From: Trinickia caryophylli
GTDB lineage: Bacteria > Pseudomonadota > Gammaproteobacteria > Burkholderiales > Burkholderiaceae
Length of the DNA: 64,000 nt
Direction of reading: 5' to 3'
Assembly: GCF_034424545.1 (NCBI RefSeq)
Contig: NZ_CP139970.1
Coordinates: 3,844,001 to 3,908,000, forward strand
In this document: positions 27,924 through 37,004 of the stretch, in pieces
How positions within the stretch are numbered: the first letter of the stretch is position 1
Layout of the letters: each line of letters starts with the position of its first letter
Notes under the pieces: model-generated
What the model was told of the DNA's origin: nothing
What the model saw: only the letters and a program-made list of their open reading frames with translations
Database searches by the model: none
Position numbers and translations under genes: made by a program

Positions 27924-28995
27924 GGCGCGGGGCCAGCTCGACGACGTGTGCGCCGCGTGCGCCGGCGAGCTTGCGCTCGAGGAGGTCGTCCACGAGCGCT
28001 GCGGCGATATCCACCGGGGTGACCGACTGCAGGCCCCGCCAGGCGGCCACGCCGTTGACTTCGAGTACGAGCGGCCGGTTTTCGTCGCCGGCATCGGCGA
28101 TCAGGTCCACGCCGGCGTAGTCGAGATCGAGCGCCCGGGCCGCGCGCAGCGCGGTTTGCGCGAGCGCCGGCGCGAGCTCGGCCCCCTCGCAGCGCGCACC
28201 CTGCGCGAAGTTGTGGATCCAGCCGTTGCCGCCCACGCGGCGCATCGCGGCCACCGCGCGCGCCCCGATCACGAGCACGCGCCAGTCGAAGCCGGGTGCG
28301 CCGCTTTCGACGTAGCGCTGCAGGTAGGCGACATGACGGTAGGCACCGAGCGGCGGCAAGGTGGTGGCGTGGAGCGGCTCGGATTCGTCGGCCGGCGTTT
28401 CGGCGGTTGGCGATGCGCAACGCGCTGCGGCGGCCGGTGAGGCGGCAACGCGCGGGCGGGCGGCGCCGAGCCGCAGCAGGCCATGGCCTTGGGAGCCGAA
28501 AAGCGGCTTGAGCACGAGCGCGCGGCCGGCCGCGGCTTCGCGCATCAACAGCCGCTGAGCGAAGGCCGTCGATTCGCCGGCCCACGCCGCCGGCGTCGGC
28601 ACGCCGTGGCGATGGAGCAAAAAGCTCGTCATCGATTTGTCGACGCTGCGCTCGATCGCGCGTGCGTCGTTGTACACGGGCACGCCGAGTTCGCGCAGTG
28701 CGTGAAGGATGCCGAGCCGCAGCGTCACCTGTTCGAACGTGCCGCCCGCGATGCCGCGCACGAACACGGCATCGGGCAGCGCATGGCCGAAGCCGGGGAT
28801 GACGAGGCCGTGCGGCGCCCACGTCGTGTCGATGCGGCAATCGGCAAGATCGACGCAGCGCGCATCCGCGCCGCGCGCGCGAAAGGCTTTCTTGAGCCGG
28901 CCGGTATGCCACCCGGTCTCGTCGGTCATGATCGCGATGCGCAGCCCGCGGTCGGCCGCGCCCGCATCGATGGAGCAGGACGGGGGCATCGTCAT
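27916..28995 (-). CDS. RimK-type ATP-grasp ligase, MptN-like
   Basis: This 359-residue ATP-grasp protein reads GLRIAIMTDETGWHTGRLKKAFRARG near the start. It has VYNDARAIERSVDKSMTSFLLHRHGVPTP, ALVLKPLFGSQGHGL (nucleotide lysine) and LVLEVNGVAAWRGLQ (metal-binding Glu/Asn). This layout is that of RimK/MptN glutamate ligases; archaeal MptN adds glutamate to H4MPT. An insertion of Ala-rich sequence (about residues 185-215) interrupts the central domain. Its ATG overlaps the mch stop (28992-28995), so coupling to mch is strong. The substrate is inferred. Confidence 0.82.
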   Translation of the reverse strand: MTMPPSCSIDAGAADRGLRIAIMTDETGWHTGRLKKAFRARGADARCVDLADCRIDTTWAPHGLVIPGFGHALPDAVFVRGIAGGTFEQVTLRLGILHALRELGVPVYNDARAIERSVDKSMTSFLLHRHGVPTPAAWAGESTAFAQRLLMREAAAGRALVLKPLFGSQGHGLLRLGAARPRVAASPAAAARCASPTAETPADESEPLHATTLPPLGAYRHVAYLQRYVESGAPGFDWRVLVIGARAVAAMRRVGGNGWIHNFAQGARCEGAELAPALAQTALRAARALDLDYAGVDLIADAGDENRPLVLEVNGVAAWRGLQSVTPVDIAAALVDDLLERKLAGARGAHVVELAPRHA

Positions 28996-30020
28996 TCGGT
29001 CCGGTCCGCAGCGGCGTTCCAGTGGCGTTGCAGCACCGCGTACTCGAGGCTGCCGCCATGCCATGTCTTGCCGCTTTCGAGGCTGCTGACCCACACTTGC
29101 GCCGGTGCGAAGAGCGCCGCGTCGATCTGATAGAAGTCGTAGTTGAACGACGCGAAGATTTCGGCAAACGGGCGGCCGTAGTCGCGCGAGTTCGAGGCCG
29201 GCAACTCGGCGGCGAGCCGCTTTGCGGCCGCGTCGTGGCGCACCGTCAGATGCACGCGCCCGCCATAGAGAATCGCGTCGTTCGTGCGGCCCATCGCTTC
29301 GATGCCGTCGGGGGCCGGGGGCGGCAGCGGGGCGCAGCCCGCGCCCGCCACGATCTCCCCGAGATCGACGCCGAGCACGTGCGTTTTATGCAGGGCCACT
29401 TCGACCACGCGCGCGATCACCTGGACCGTGCCCGCAATCGAATGCGTAGGCGTGACGGCGATCGTGAGCTGCCCGGGCGCTAGCGCGCAATCGCCGAGCA
29501 CCTTGTCGATCACGACCTGCGGCGGCATGCGGTCGACTTCGAGCACGAGCGCGCCGCGCGTATGCCGGTCGCGATAGCCGAGTTCGTCGAAAAGCGGTTC
29601 CTTGCCGGCGAGCGCGCGCGCGGGCCCGGAGCCGAGCGAGAAGAACTTCTTGCCGCCGGTTTGCTCCTTCGTCGCCGCGAGGCTCCAGCCCGCGTACTGG
29701 CTCGCGAGGCACGCGAGCACGGGCGACGAGGTTTGCACGTCGATCATCGTCGGCCAGAGCGGCTCGGCTTCGACGCTCGTGCGGACCGCCACGCGCCCGA
29801 GCCCGCCCATGCAGATGCGCGCGATGAGCACGCCCGCTTCGAGGCCGCCGGGCGCGTCGATGCCGGCATCGACGAGCACCGTGCCGCCGTCCGTGCGCGT
29901 CGCCGCTACACCGAGACGGGCGGCATCGTCGACGAGCCGCTGGACGAGACGCTCGCTGAGCGCATTGACGCTGAGGGGCGCGGCGGCCCCGGCTTCAGGC
30001 GGAGTAGGCGACAAAGGCAT
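28992..30020 (-). CDS. mch: Methenyl-H4MPT cyclohydrolase
   Basis: This 342-residue protein matches Mch: VNALSERLVQRLVDDA, TVLVDAGIDAPGG, ACLASQYAGWSL, FFSLGSGPARALA and TPTHSIAGTVQVIAR. It converts methenyl-H4MPT to formyl-H4MPT in the cytosol, between MtdB and the Fhc complex in the oxidation of formaldehyde. The start is placed at ATG 30020, which overlaps the end of the ATP-grasp gene by 26 bp. The N-terminal extension of about 15 residues is Pro/Ala-rich. Confidence 0.96.
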   Translation of the reverse strand: MPLSPTPPEAGAAAPLSVNALSERLVQRLVDDAARLGVAATRTDGGTVLVDAGIDAPGGLEAGVLIARICMGGLGRVAVRTSVEAEPLWPTMIDVQTSSPVLACLASQYAGWSLAATKEQTGGKKFFSLGSGPARALAGKEPLFDELGYRDRHTRGALVLEVDRMPPQVVIDKVLGDCALAPGQLTIAVTPTHSIAGTVQVIARVVEVALHKTHVLGVDLGEIVAGAGCAPLPPPAPDGIEAMGRTNDAILYGGRVHLTVRHDAAAKRLAAELPASNSRDYGRPFAEIFASFNYDFYQIDAALFAPAQVWVSSLESGKTWHGGSLEYAVLQRHWNAAADRTE

Positions 30021-31221
30021 GATTGGGGGGCTCGTAAAGGGTTTCGGTCCGCTGCAGCACCGCCGCGCGCTGGTGTTCGAGCGCCTGGCGGACCGCTGCG
30101 GGCGTGCGTGCCGATGCAACGATCGTGCAAAGCGGCTCGTGCGCGCCGATGCGCGTGCCGGGCATCGGCACGTCGCGGCACGCGGGGTCGGCGAGGCAGG
30201 CGTCGCTGAGTGCCTGCGTGCAGACGAGCGCGCTCGGCGCGAAGACGACTTGCTGGCCGACGCAGGTCGAAGGCGGGCCTTCGTCGATGCCGGTCTCGCC
30301 GGGCAGGCGACCGTGGCGGCACGCGTCGAGGTGCCACGCGAGCAGGCCGAGCGGCCAGCGCTGCGGCCAGGCGGCTTCGTAAAGTGCCATCGTGGCGGAC
30401 GGGCGCGCGTTGATCTCGAGTACCGAGATGTCACCGTCGTCGTTCAGCAGAAAATCGAAGCTGTTCAGGCCCACGAGCGCCGTCTCGCGGCAAATCCGGG
30501 CGATCGCATCGCACACGCGTGCGGCGCACGCCGCCGGCAGCGCGACCGGGCCGATGGCGCCCGTGTACAGATACGGCAGGGTGCCGGCGGCCGTGCTCGA
30601 TTGCTCGGCGAAACCGATCACGCGGGCTTTGCCGCGCGCGGCCAGAAAGAGCGCCGAGCAGGCGCGGCCCTGCGCCTCGCGCTGAAAGTAGCCGCGGCCG
30701 ATATCGCCATCGCGGGCCTCGCCGGCACGTACGATGTGCGTGCCGCCGCAGCCGTCGGCGCGCTTGAACAGCCATCCGGGGCCGGGCGGGCGCGCGAACG
30801 AAACGGCGGGGTGCGCGATGCCGAGCGCGTCGAGCAGTGCAAAGAAGCGGTGCGGGTCGCGCACGGCGGCCGCGGGTGCGCGATTGCCGATGAGCGGCGG
30901 CAGCCCGCGTGCCTCGGCGAGTTCGTCGACGAATGGCTCCGTCCCGCTGCCGGCGATCCATCCGATCATGCGCGGCAGCCGCGCAAGACGGCGCAGCGCG
31001 TCCGCCACGCGGGCGCGATCGATCGACAGGCCGGGGCCGGCCACGTCGAACCAGATGGACGAGGCTGCGCGCGTGTCGCGGTCGCCGAACGCATCGAGCG
31101 CGGCGACGCGCAAGCCAGCCTGAGCGGCCGAGCGGGCGAGCATGCGGGCGGAGAGCCCGGCCACCGCGACGAGCGGCGCGGTGCATGAAGGAGTGAGCGG
31201 TGCCATGGCAATCGGCGTCAT
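29995..31221 (-). CDS. ATP-grasp domain protein of the H4MPT cluster (unknown substrate)
   Basis: This 408-residue protein has a Rossmann-like start (APLVAVAGLSARMLARSAAQAGLRVAALDAFGDRDTR), an ATP-grasp core with WLFKRADGCGGTHI and the metal-binding VLEINARPSATMALYEAA, and a C-terminal extension of about 100 residues. Relatives are found only as one-carbon cluster genes in my recollection. Together with the MfnD-like and MptN-like proteins, it makes three different ATP-grasp ligases in the island, fitting the amide bonds of H4MPT and methylofuran. It starts 20 bp after mtdB. ATG 31221 is used; ATG 31206 is possible. Confidence 0.8.
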   Translation of the reverse strand: MTPIAMAPLTPSCTAPLVAVAGLSARMLARSAAQAGLRVAALDAFGDRDTRAASSIWFDVAGPGLSIDRARVADALRRLARLPRMIGWIAGSGTEPFVDELAEARGLPPLIGNRAPAAAVRDPHRFFALLDALGIAHPAVSFARPPGPGWLFKRADGCGGTHIVRAGEARDGDIGRGYFQREAQGRACSALFLAARGKARVIGFAEQSSTAAGTLPYLYTGAIGPVALPAACAARVCDAIARICRETALVGLNSFDFLLNDDGDISVLEINARPSATMALYEAAWPQRWPLGLLAWHLDACRHGRLPGETGIDEGPPSTCVGQQVVFAPSALVCTQALSDACLADPACRDVPMPGTRIGAHEPLCTIVASARTPAAVRQALEHQRAAVLQRTETLYEPPNHAFVAYSA

Positions 31222-31241
31222 TCAACGAGGCGGCAGCCGCA

Positions 31242-32174
31242 TCAACCGAGGCCCGCGGCGACTGCGCGCGCTTCGGCAAACGCCTGCGGAAAGCCGAGGT
31301 AGACGGGCTTGCTGCTCGTGCGCATCTGAACGAAGAGCCGATGCTCGACTTGATACTTCACGTTGCCGATCGCGAGTGCGCCGATGCCGATCGGGCTTGC
31401 ATCGCCGTTCGGGCCAATCGGCTTGCCGTCGTTCATGACGTTGACGCCCGCGATGCCCTCGGGCGGCACGGCATTGACGTCGGCCGCAATGATCAGCCGC
31501 CGCGCGTGCGCGAGATCGTCGGCGCTTGCGACCTGGATGCCCGCCGTGGCTGTTGCCATCAGGATCTCGGTGTCGGCAAGCGCGGCGCGCAGCGTGTCGC
31601 TCGAGGCGGTGCTCGTGGCAGTGGTGTGAATGCCGAAGCGGGTGTTGATCTCCTCGCTCACGTGTCTGGCCCGCTCGAGCGAGCCGTGGCTTGCGATCGT
31701 GACGTCGGCGCCCAGCGAGGCGGCCATCGCGGCGGCTATGCGTCCGACCGCGCCCGTTCCCCCGAGGATCAGCACCCGCTTGCCGCCGAGTTCCATTTCA
31801 TGTGTGCGCTTCAGATGCCGTTCCACGAGCGCGACGAGCGCCGCGGCGGTCGTATACGAGCCGCTCGGATCGGCGAATACGGAGACTTCGAAGGGCGGCA
31901 CCATCGCCTTGCGGGCGGTCTCGAGCATGTCGGCCGCGAGCATGACGTCGCGTCCGCCGATGAAAATCCCGGTGCGCGAAACGCCTTTCGGGCCGCGCGA
32001 GAAGATCGCGTCCTGGGTGAGGTTCGTCACCATGTCGGCTTCGACGTTGCAGTAGGGCACGATGACCTGATAGCCCGCATCGGCTGCCATGTTGACGTCG
32101 AACGGGCTCATCTGCGGTGTGGCCGTGAGCATGTGGAGGATGTAGGGCCTTTCTGTTGCGGTGGCTTCTGACAT
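31242..32174 (-). CDS. mtdB: NAD(P)-dependent methylene-H4MPT dehydrogenase
   Basis: This 310-residue protein matches MtdB: YILHMLTATPQMSPFDVNMAADAGYQ at the start and a dinucleotide-binding RVLILGGTGAVGRIAAAMAASLGADV in the middle. It oxidises methylene-H4MPT to methenyl-H4MPT, yielding NAD(P)H. No MtdA (NADP, tetrahydrofolate-linked) is in the window, consistent with assimilation through the Calvin cycle rather than the serine cycle. It sits between mptG (84 bp) and the ATP-grasp gene. Confidence 0.96.
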   Translation of the reverse strand: MSEATATERPYILHMLTATPQMSPFDVNMAADAGYQVIVPYCNVEADMVTNLTQDAIFSRGPKGVSRTGIFIGGRDVMLAADMLETARKAMVPPFEVSVFADPSGSYTTAAALVALVERHLKRTHEMELGGKRVLILGGTGAVGRIAAAMAASLGADVTIASHGSLERARHVSEEINTRFGIHTTATSTASSDTLRAALADTEILMATATAGIQVASADDLAHARRLIIAADVNAVPPEGIAGVNVMNDGKPIGPNGDASPIGIGALAIGNVKYQVEHRLFVQMRTSSKPVYLGFPQAFAEARAVAAGLG

Positions 32175-32258
32175 GGCAAAAGACTCTGGTCGTGAGCGGT
32201 TATGGGCGGCGCATGAAGAACGAAAGAGGGCGGGCGGCGCACGGGGGCGCGGCGGCGC

Positions 32259-33287
32259 TCATGCCGCGTCCACGCGCTCTTCGCGCGCGCCGGCCACGCG
32301 AACCACGGCGCCGCGATTGCGCGCCCGGACCACGGCGCATTCGATGTGGGGCTTGCCACGTGCAGCCGCGCGCGCGGCTGTCAGCGCATCGTCGGCCTCC
32401 TGCGCGCTAGCCAGGAACGCGAAGCCCGTGGGCCCCCAGGAGGTCTGACCGATGCCGGCCATGCGTTCGGTCGCGGCTGCGCGCAGCGAGGTCTCCACGT
32501 CGGGGCTCGCGAACACACCGCCTTGCACGGGCGCGAAGTACTCCCCGATCGTTTGCTGCAGTTCGGTGACGCCTGCGGCGAACGCCGTGAAATCGGCTTC
32601 GGCCGCCGCCGGCATGATCCGCATCAGCGCGAGATGGCACAGGTGCGCGGCGAGGTGTTGCGGAAACGGCGCGAGCGTGGCGAGCCCGCGCCGCTCTGCA
32701 TCGCCGGACAATCCCTCGCGCGAAGTATCGGTGACGAGCAGCACGCGCCATTCGTCGGGAAACGGCTGGCGTGAGACGAGCGGCGGCACACCTGCGGCCT
32801 GTACGCCGCGGCTGCTGCCCCCATCGAGCAGCAGGCCCCCCGAGTCGAAGCCGAGAATGCCGATGCCCGAGCGGCGGCCCCGACCGAGCAGATGGGCGAT
32901 TTCGGCGGTCGTGGCCGTATGGCCCGTGAGCCGTGCGTAAGCCGTCCCCACAGCCAGAGCGAGTTGCGTGCCGGAGCCGAGACCCGTGTGTGCGCGCGGC
33001 GTGCGCACCACGTTGCAGACGATGGGCTTCGCGCCGTACGCCTCGCGCAGCCGGTCGAGACACCAGGCGATGCGCGCGCGTTCGCCGGCGGATGCCGCAC
33101 CTTCGATGGAATCGGCCGCGGCCATGCGGGCCTCGATATGGGTTCCCTCGCCGTCGATGACGAGCCCGAGACTGCCGAACGCGCGCCCGAGCGTGCCGCT
33201 CGGATCGAGAAAGCCGAGGTGGAGCCGGGCGGGGGCATCCACGCTCACCGCGCTGCGCGGCGAATGACGGCGAAAATGAAGCGGCAT
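32259..33287 (-). CDS. mptG: Beta-ribofuranosylaminobenzene 5'-phosphate synthase
   Basis: This 342-residue GHMP-kinase-like protein reads SVDAPARLHLGFLDPSGTLGRAFGSLGLVIDG, RTPRAHTGLGSGTQLALAVG and GIGQTSWGPTGFAF. Beta-RFAP synthase couples p-hydroxybenzoate or p-aminobenzoate with PRPP, the committed step of H4MPT synthesis. ATG 33287 gives the normal N-terminus. It is 85 bp before mtdB, and a 321-bp gap separates it from the pterin dehydratase gene. Confidence 0.93.
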   Translation of the reverse strand: MPLHFRRHSPRSAVSVDAPARLHLGFLDPSGTLGRAFGSLGLVIDGEGTHIEARMAAADSIEGAASAGERARIAWCLDRLREAYGAKPIVCNVVRTPRAHTGLGSGTQLALAVGTAYARLTGHTATTAEIAHLLGRGRRSGIGILGFDSGGLLLDGGSSRGVQAAGVPPLVSRQPFPDEWRVLLVTDTSREGLSGDAERRGLATLAPFPQHLAAHLCHLALMRIMPAAAEADFTAFAAGVTELQQTIGEYFAPVQGGVFASPDVETSLRAAATERMAGIGQTSWGPTGFAFLASAQEADDALTAARAAARGKPHIECAVVRARNRGAVVRVAGAREERVDAA

Positions 33288-33608
33288 CGCTGGGTTCCTC
33301 GTTGGGCGTGACGGCCGGGCCGCCGAGGCGCCGCACCCTCGGGCGGGGCGCGGGCGCGCCGGCAGGCCGGCAGATGGCGGGATGGGAAGCAGGAGGCGTA
33401 CCATGGCCCGCCGCGCCCCGTCGCAGCGGGCTCTCGAATGTGCGGGGCACCTCGGCGTCGCCGTCGTGTGTGCGCCTTGCTCTCAGCGGTTTGTGCCGTG
33501 CGAGACGCACTGTGTCACCCGATCGGCGCGGGTGCCCGGCCGGGCCGATCGGCGCGCAAGTGTGGCGGCGGCCGGGTAGTGGTAGTGGTGGCGGTGACGG
33601 TGGCGGAC
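33288..33608. other. Gap between the pterin dehydratase gene and mptG; no gene seen
   Basis: No credible gene. It contains a direct repeat CCGATCGGCGCG (about 33520 and 33548) and a GGTGGC-like simple repeat near 33580-33600. A promoter for mptG could lie here but none is clear. Confidence 0.5.
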
Positions 33609-34007
33609 TCAGCCCTGCGGGGCTGCCTTGGGTGCGTCGTATTTGATATAGCGGAAGCGCTGGTCGTCGGCCGGCGTGCCTTCGAGCGGCCCGCCTTCCC
33701 GGCCGGGCTGCCACTGCACGACCTCCTCGATCCTGGTGGCCAGCGCAAAGTCCTTGTCCGTGATCCCTTTGGCGCTATGGGTCTTCAGCTTGACGATGAC
33801 GAACGCATACGACACGGTGAGGTCGGGATGGTGCCAGGCCGCCTCGGCCAAGTGTCCGACGGTCATGACGACCATCAATGTGCCTTTCCAGCTTTCCGTG
33901 CGGTATTTCCGGCGCAGCCACCCGTCCTCCATATACCAATGTTCGAGCGGACCGACGAGACGCGCGCTGATCTCGTCGTCGGAATACACCTTTTCGGCTT
34001 GGCTCAT
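33609..34007 (-). CDS. Pterin-4a-carbinolamine dehydratase-like protein
   Basis: This 132-residue protein shows the PCD/DCoH signature: AEAAWHHPDLTVSYAFVIVKLKTHSAKGITDKDFALA, with the paired histidines of the active site. The family dehydrates a hydroxylated pterin; here the natural substrate may be an H4MPT-related pterin, since no aromatic amino acid hydroxylase is nearby. It is the first gene of the leftward H4MPT operon and is preceded by the best sigma-54-like element of the window. N- and C-terminal extensions make it longer than the usual 95-110 residues. Confidence 0.87.
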   Translation of the reverse strand: MSQAEKVYSDDEISARLVGPLEHWYMEDGWLRRKYRTESWKGTLMVVMTVGHLAEAAWHHPDLTVSYAFVIVKLKTHSAKGITDKDFALATRIEEVVQWQPGREGGPLEGTPADDQRFRYIKYDAPKAAPQG

Positions 34008-34069
34008 GGTTGGGGCTCCACACAGGAAAAGCGAGCCTTGGCAAAGCGGCTCGAAGGAAAAACAAGGCT

Positions 34070-34084
34070 GCAATTGCCGCGCCA
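34070..34084 (-). promoter_or_regulatory. Candidate sigma-54 promoter for the pterin dehydratase-mptG-mtdB-mch-fae operon
   Basis: The minus strand reads TGGCGCGGCAATTGC, followed by A and preceded by C. It matches 10 of the 11 defined bases of TGGCACG-N4-TTGC and also the flanking preferences. Transcription would start near 34058, about 50 nt before the ATG at 34007. Confidence 0.7.
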
Positions 34085-34183
34085 GCGCATCGCCCCCGCC
34101 GGCAGGAACGACGCCTTCATGCCTGCGGGCCGACTCGCGCGAAAAAGAGCGCGTCATGGGACAGCCCGCTGCTATCGCGGAAT

Positions 34184-34198
34184 TGACACAGTATGTCT
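34184..34198. promoter_or_regulatory. Inverted repeat between the H4MPT operon and xoxF
   Basis: TGACA-N5-TGTCT forms short arms about 100 bp upstream of the -24 element of the leftward operon, a normal distance for an activator site. The 520-bp divergent region 34008-34527 holds no gene; the real xoxF promoter was not identified with confidence. Confidence 0.35.
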
Positions 34199-34527
34199 CG
34201 CCCCGCGCGCAGGGGACCGGACGATTCGTTGCGGCGTCGCGGAAAACGCATAACGTGCACCGCCGCGCAAACCGCCCGGCGCATGCCACGCGGCCTGCGC
34301 CGAAAGGCCGCGCCAAGGGGCTCGGAGCGGGGCGGCATCGGCGGCCGGGCGTGCGGCAGCGCACATCGGCATGGAATATGCGTTCGCCCGCCATGCGCCA
34401 GGAAGCTCGCCGTCGAAGCGGGATAAAGCGGCGCGGATCGTTACCCGCATTCGAGAGAGCGCGCCCGGTGCGATGAGGTAGCGTGGGTCATTCGTGAGTT
34501 GAACAGCAAGACAATTCTGGAGGAGAC

Positions 34528-36378
34528 ATGAACTTACGCACCATGGTTCTTGGGCTCGCCGTCCTCGCAACGGCGGGCTTTACGACACTCGCAGCACACG
34601 CGGATGCAGAGCTGGACAATGCAATCAAGAACCCTGCTAACTGGGCGGCGCAGGCGGGCGATTATTCGAATCATCGCTACAGCACGCTCAAGCAGATCAA
34701 CACGGGCAACGTGAAGAACCTGCAGGTCGCCTGGACGATGTCCACGGGCGTTCTGCGCGGCCATGAAGGCTCGCCGCTCGTCGTGGGCGACACGATGTAC
34801 ATTCACACGCCGTTCCCGAACAAGGTGACGGCGATCAACCTCAAGGATCAGACGTTCAAGTGGGTTTACGAGCCGAAGCAGGAAGACCAGGTGGTGTCGG
34901 TGATGTGTTGCGACACGGTCAACCGCGGACTGGCCTATGGTGACGGCAAGATCTTCCTGCAGCAGGCCGACACCACGCTCGTCGCGCTGAAGGCCGATAC
35001 GGGCGACGTCGTCTGGACGGCCAAGAATGGCGATCCGAAAAAGGGCGAGACGAACACGAACGCGCCGCACATCTTCGGCGACAAGGTGCTGACCGGCATC
35101 TCGGGCGGTGAGTTCGGCGTGCGTGGCCGTGTGGTGGCCTACGACATCAAGAGCGGCAAGCCCGTCTGGACCGCGTACAGCACGGGTCCCGACAACGAGA
35201 TCCTCCTCGACCCGGACAAGACGATGACGTGGGCCGACGGCAAGATGCAGCCGGTCGGCAAGGATTCGTCGCTGAAAACCTGGAAGGGCGATCAATGGAA
35301 GATCGGCGGCGGCACCACGTGGGGCTGGTATGCGTGGGATCCGAAGCTGAATCTTGTCTACTACGGCTCGGGCAATCCGGGCACGTGGAACCCGACGCAG
35401 CGGCCCGGCGACAACAAGTGGTCGATGACGATGTTCGCGCGTGACCTCAACACGGGTATGGCGAAGTGGGTCTATCAGATGACGCCGCACGACGAGTGGG
35501 ACTACGACGGCGTGAACGAGATGATCCTGGCCGATCTGCCGATCGACGGCAAGCAGGTACCGGCGATCGTTCACTTCGACCGCAACGGCTTCGCCTATAC
35601 GCTCAATCGTGCGACTGGCGAGTTGCTCGTGGCGCAGAAGTACGATCCGGCGGTCAACTGGGCCGATCGCGTCGACATGAAGAGCGGCCTGCCCGTTCGC
35701 AACGTTGCCTACTCGACGCAGGCAGCCGGCGCCGACCACAACGTGAAGAACATCTGCCCGTCCGCGCTCGGCTCGAAGGATGAGCAGCCGGCTTCGTACG
35801 ATCCGAACTCGAAGCTCTTCTTCGTGCCGACGAACCACGTCTGCATGGACTACGAGCCGTTCGAAGTCGACTACACGGCCGGTCAGCCGTACGTCGGCGC
35901 AACGCTGTCGATGTATCCGGGGCCGAAGTATACGGGCGTCGGCGGTGCGAACGCGGGCCATACGGTCGAGAACGCGATGGGCACGTTCATCGCATGGGAT
36001 GCGGCGAAGGGCAAGATCGTGTGGGCCAAGCCCGAGAAGTTCTCGGTGTGGTCGGGCGCGCTCACCACGGCCGGCGGCATCGGCTTCTACGGTACGCTCG
36101 AAGGCTACCTGAAGGCCGTGGACCTGAAGACGGGCAAGGAACTTTGGAAGTTCAAGACGCCGTCGGGCATCATCGGCAACGTCTTCACGTACCAGTACAA
36201 CGGCAAGCAGTACGTAGGCGTGTACTCGGGTATCGGCGGCTGGGCCGGCATCGGTCTCGCGGCTGGCCTGAAGAAGTCGACCGAAGGTCTCGGCGCGGTT
36301 GGCGGCTATCGCGAACTCGCGAAGTACACGGCCCTCGGCGGTACGCTCTTCATCTTCGCCCTGCCGGAACGGAGCTGA
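34528..36378 (+). CDS. xoxF: Lanthanide-type PQQ methanol dehydrogenase XoxF
   Basis: This 616-residue periplasmic quinoprotein has a signal peptide to about Ala25 and an eight-bladed propeller. The vicinal disulfide Cys127-Cys128 (MCCDT) covers PQQ. Metal ligands expected from the family are Glu195 (GGEFG), Asn283 (SGNPG), Asp325 and Asp327 (DEWDYDGVN). The second aspartate two residues after the catalytic one is the hallmark of XoxF and is replaced in calcium-type MxaF, so a rare-earth metal is expected. It oxidises methanol to formaldehyde (or formate). GGAGGAG precedes the ATG. It leads xoxF-xoxG-xoxJ. Confidence 0.97.
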   Translation: MNLRTMVLGLAVLATAGFTTLAAHADAELDNAIKNPANWAAQAGDYSNHRYSTLKQINTGNVKNLQVAWTMSTGVLRGHEGSPLVVGDTMYIHTPFPNKVTAINLKDQTFKWVYEPKQEDQVVSVMCCDTVNRGLAYGDGKIFLQQADTTLVALKADTGDVVWTAKNGDPKKGETNTNAPHIFGDKVLTGISGGEFGVRGRVVAYDIKSGKPVWTAYSTGPDNEILLDPDKTMTWADGKMQPVGKDSSLKTWKGDQWKIGGGTTWGWYAWDPKLNLVYYGSGNPGTWNPTQRPGDNKWSMTMFARDLNTGMAKWVYQMTPHDEWDYDGVNEMILADLPIDGKQVPAIVHFDRNGFAYTLNRATGELLVAQKYDPAVNWADRVDMKSGLPVRNVAYSTQAAGADHNVKNICPSALGSKDEQPASYDPNSKLFFVPTNHVCMDYEPFEVDYTAGQPYVGATLSMYPGPKYTGVGGANAGHTVENAMGTFIAWDAAKGKIVWAKPEKFSVWSGALTTAGGIGFYGTLEGYLKAVDLKTGKELWKFKTPSGIIGNVFTYQYNGKQYVGVYSGIGGWAGIGLAAGLKKSTEGLGAVGGYRELAKYTALGGTLFIFALPERS

Positions 36379-36549
36379 TCTCACCACGGCAATGAAGCGC
36401 CCGCACGTGCCGCTTGGGCGGTGCGTGCGGCGCTCCCCCCCAATACGACATTCATCGAGATTTATCGATTTCCCAGCCCGCGGCGTGCCGACTTGCGCTG
36501 CAACCGGTTCGTCGCGGGCAACGACTACTATGTTGAAGGAGACGTTGGT

Positions 36550-36972
36550 ATGAAAGGCCGTTCAATCTTGTTGCTGACGACAATCACCGCCGCCGTCGTC
36601 GCATTACCTGTCGTCTACGCCCAGAACAAACCGGCGATGGCACAGCAGGTGGCGTACAAAGTCGTTGATGGCAGCAAGGTCGACGACAATACGCTGCAGG
36701 GCTGGAAGACCTGGCGCGCGCTCGATTGCCAGCGTTGTCATGGTGCCAAGCAGGAAGGCCTCGTCGGCCCGTCGCTGATCGATGCGTTCAAGGTAATCGA
36801 CAAGGACGAATTCAAGCGCACCGTTTTCGGCGGCCGTGTGGCGAAAGGGATGCCCGATTTCAGCGCGAGCGAGCGCATGCAGAAGAATTGGGAGAATCTT
36901 TACGCTTATCTGAAAGGGCGTTCGGACGGCAAGATCAATCCGGGCGATCTGCACCCGCTCAACGGTAACTGA
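36550..36972 (+). CDS. xoxG: Cytochrome c, XoxG-type electron acceptor
   Basis: This 140-residue exported c-type cytochrome has a signal peptide (about residues 1-24), haem motif CQRCH at 60-64 and a probable distal Met101 (AKGMPDF). XoxG accepts electrons from XoxF in the periplasm. The start at 36550 follows GAAGGAG and gives a normal leader; frames upstream are not conserved-looking. The 171-bp gap after xoxF contains no obvious terminator. Confidence 0.92.
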   Translation: MKGRSILLLTTITAAVVALPVVYAQNKPAMAQQVAYKVVDGSKVDDNTLQGWKTWRALDCQRCHGAKQEGLVGPSLIDAFKVIDKDEFKRTVFGGRVAKGMPDFSASERMQKNWENLYAYLKGRSDGKINPGDLHPLNGN

Positions 36973-37004
36973 TCCGAATGCCGCGACTTGTCCGGAGGTC
37001 ATCG

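Noticed and set aside
34218..34232. CGGACGATTCGTTGC upstream of xoxF, a possible sigma-54 promoter
   Set aside because: GG and TTGC spacing is right but only about 6 of 11 bases match, and the leader would be nearly 290 nt; such matches occur often by chance.
34528..36378. Calcium-type MxaF methanol dehydrogenase
   Set aside because: The DYD motif (Asp325, Asp327) and the xoxG/xoxJ neighbours indicate XoxF; no mxaI or other mxa gene is present.
34534..36387. 617-codon open frame antisense to xoxF
   Set aside because: It is low-complexity Arg/Val-rich translation of the complementary strand of a secure gene.
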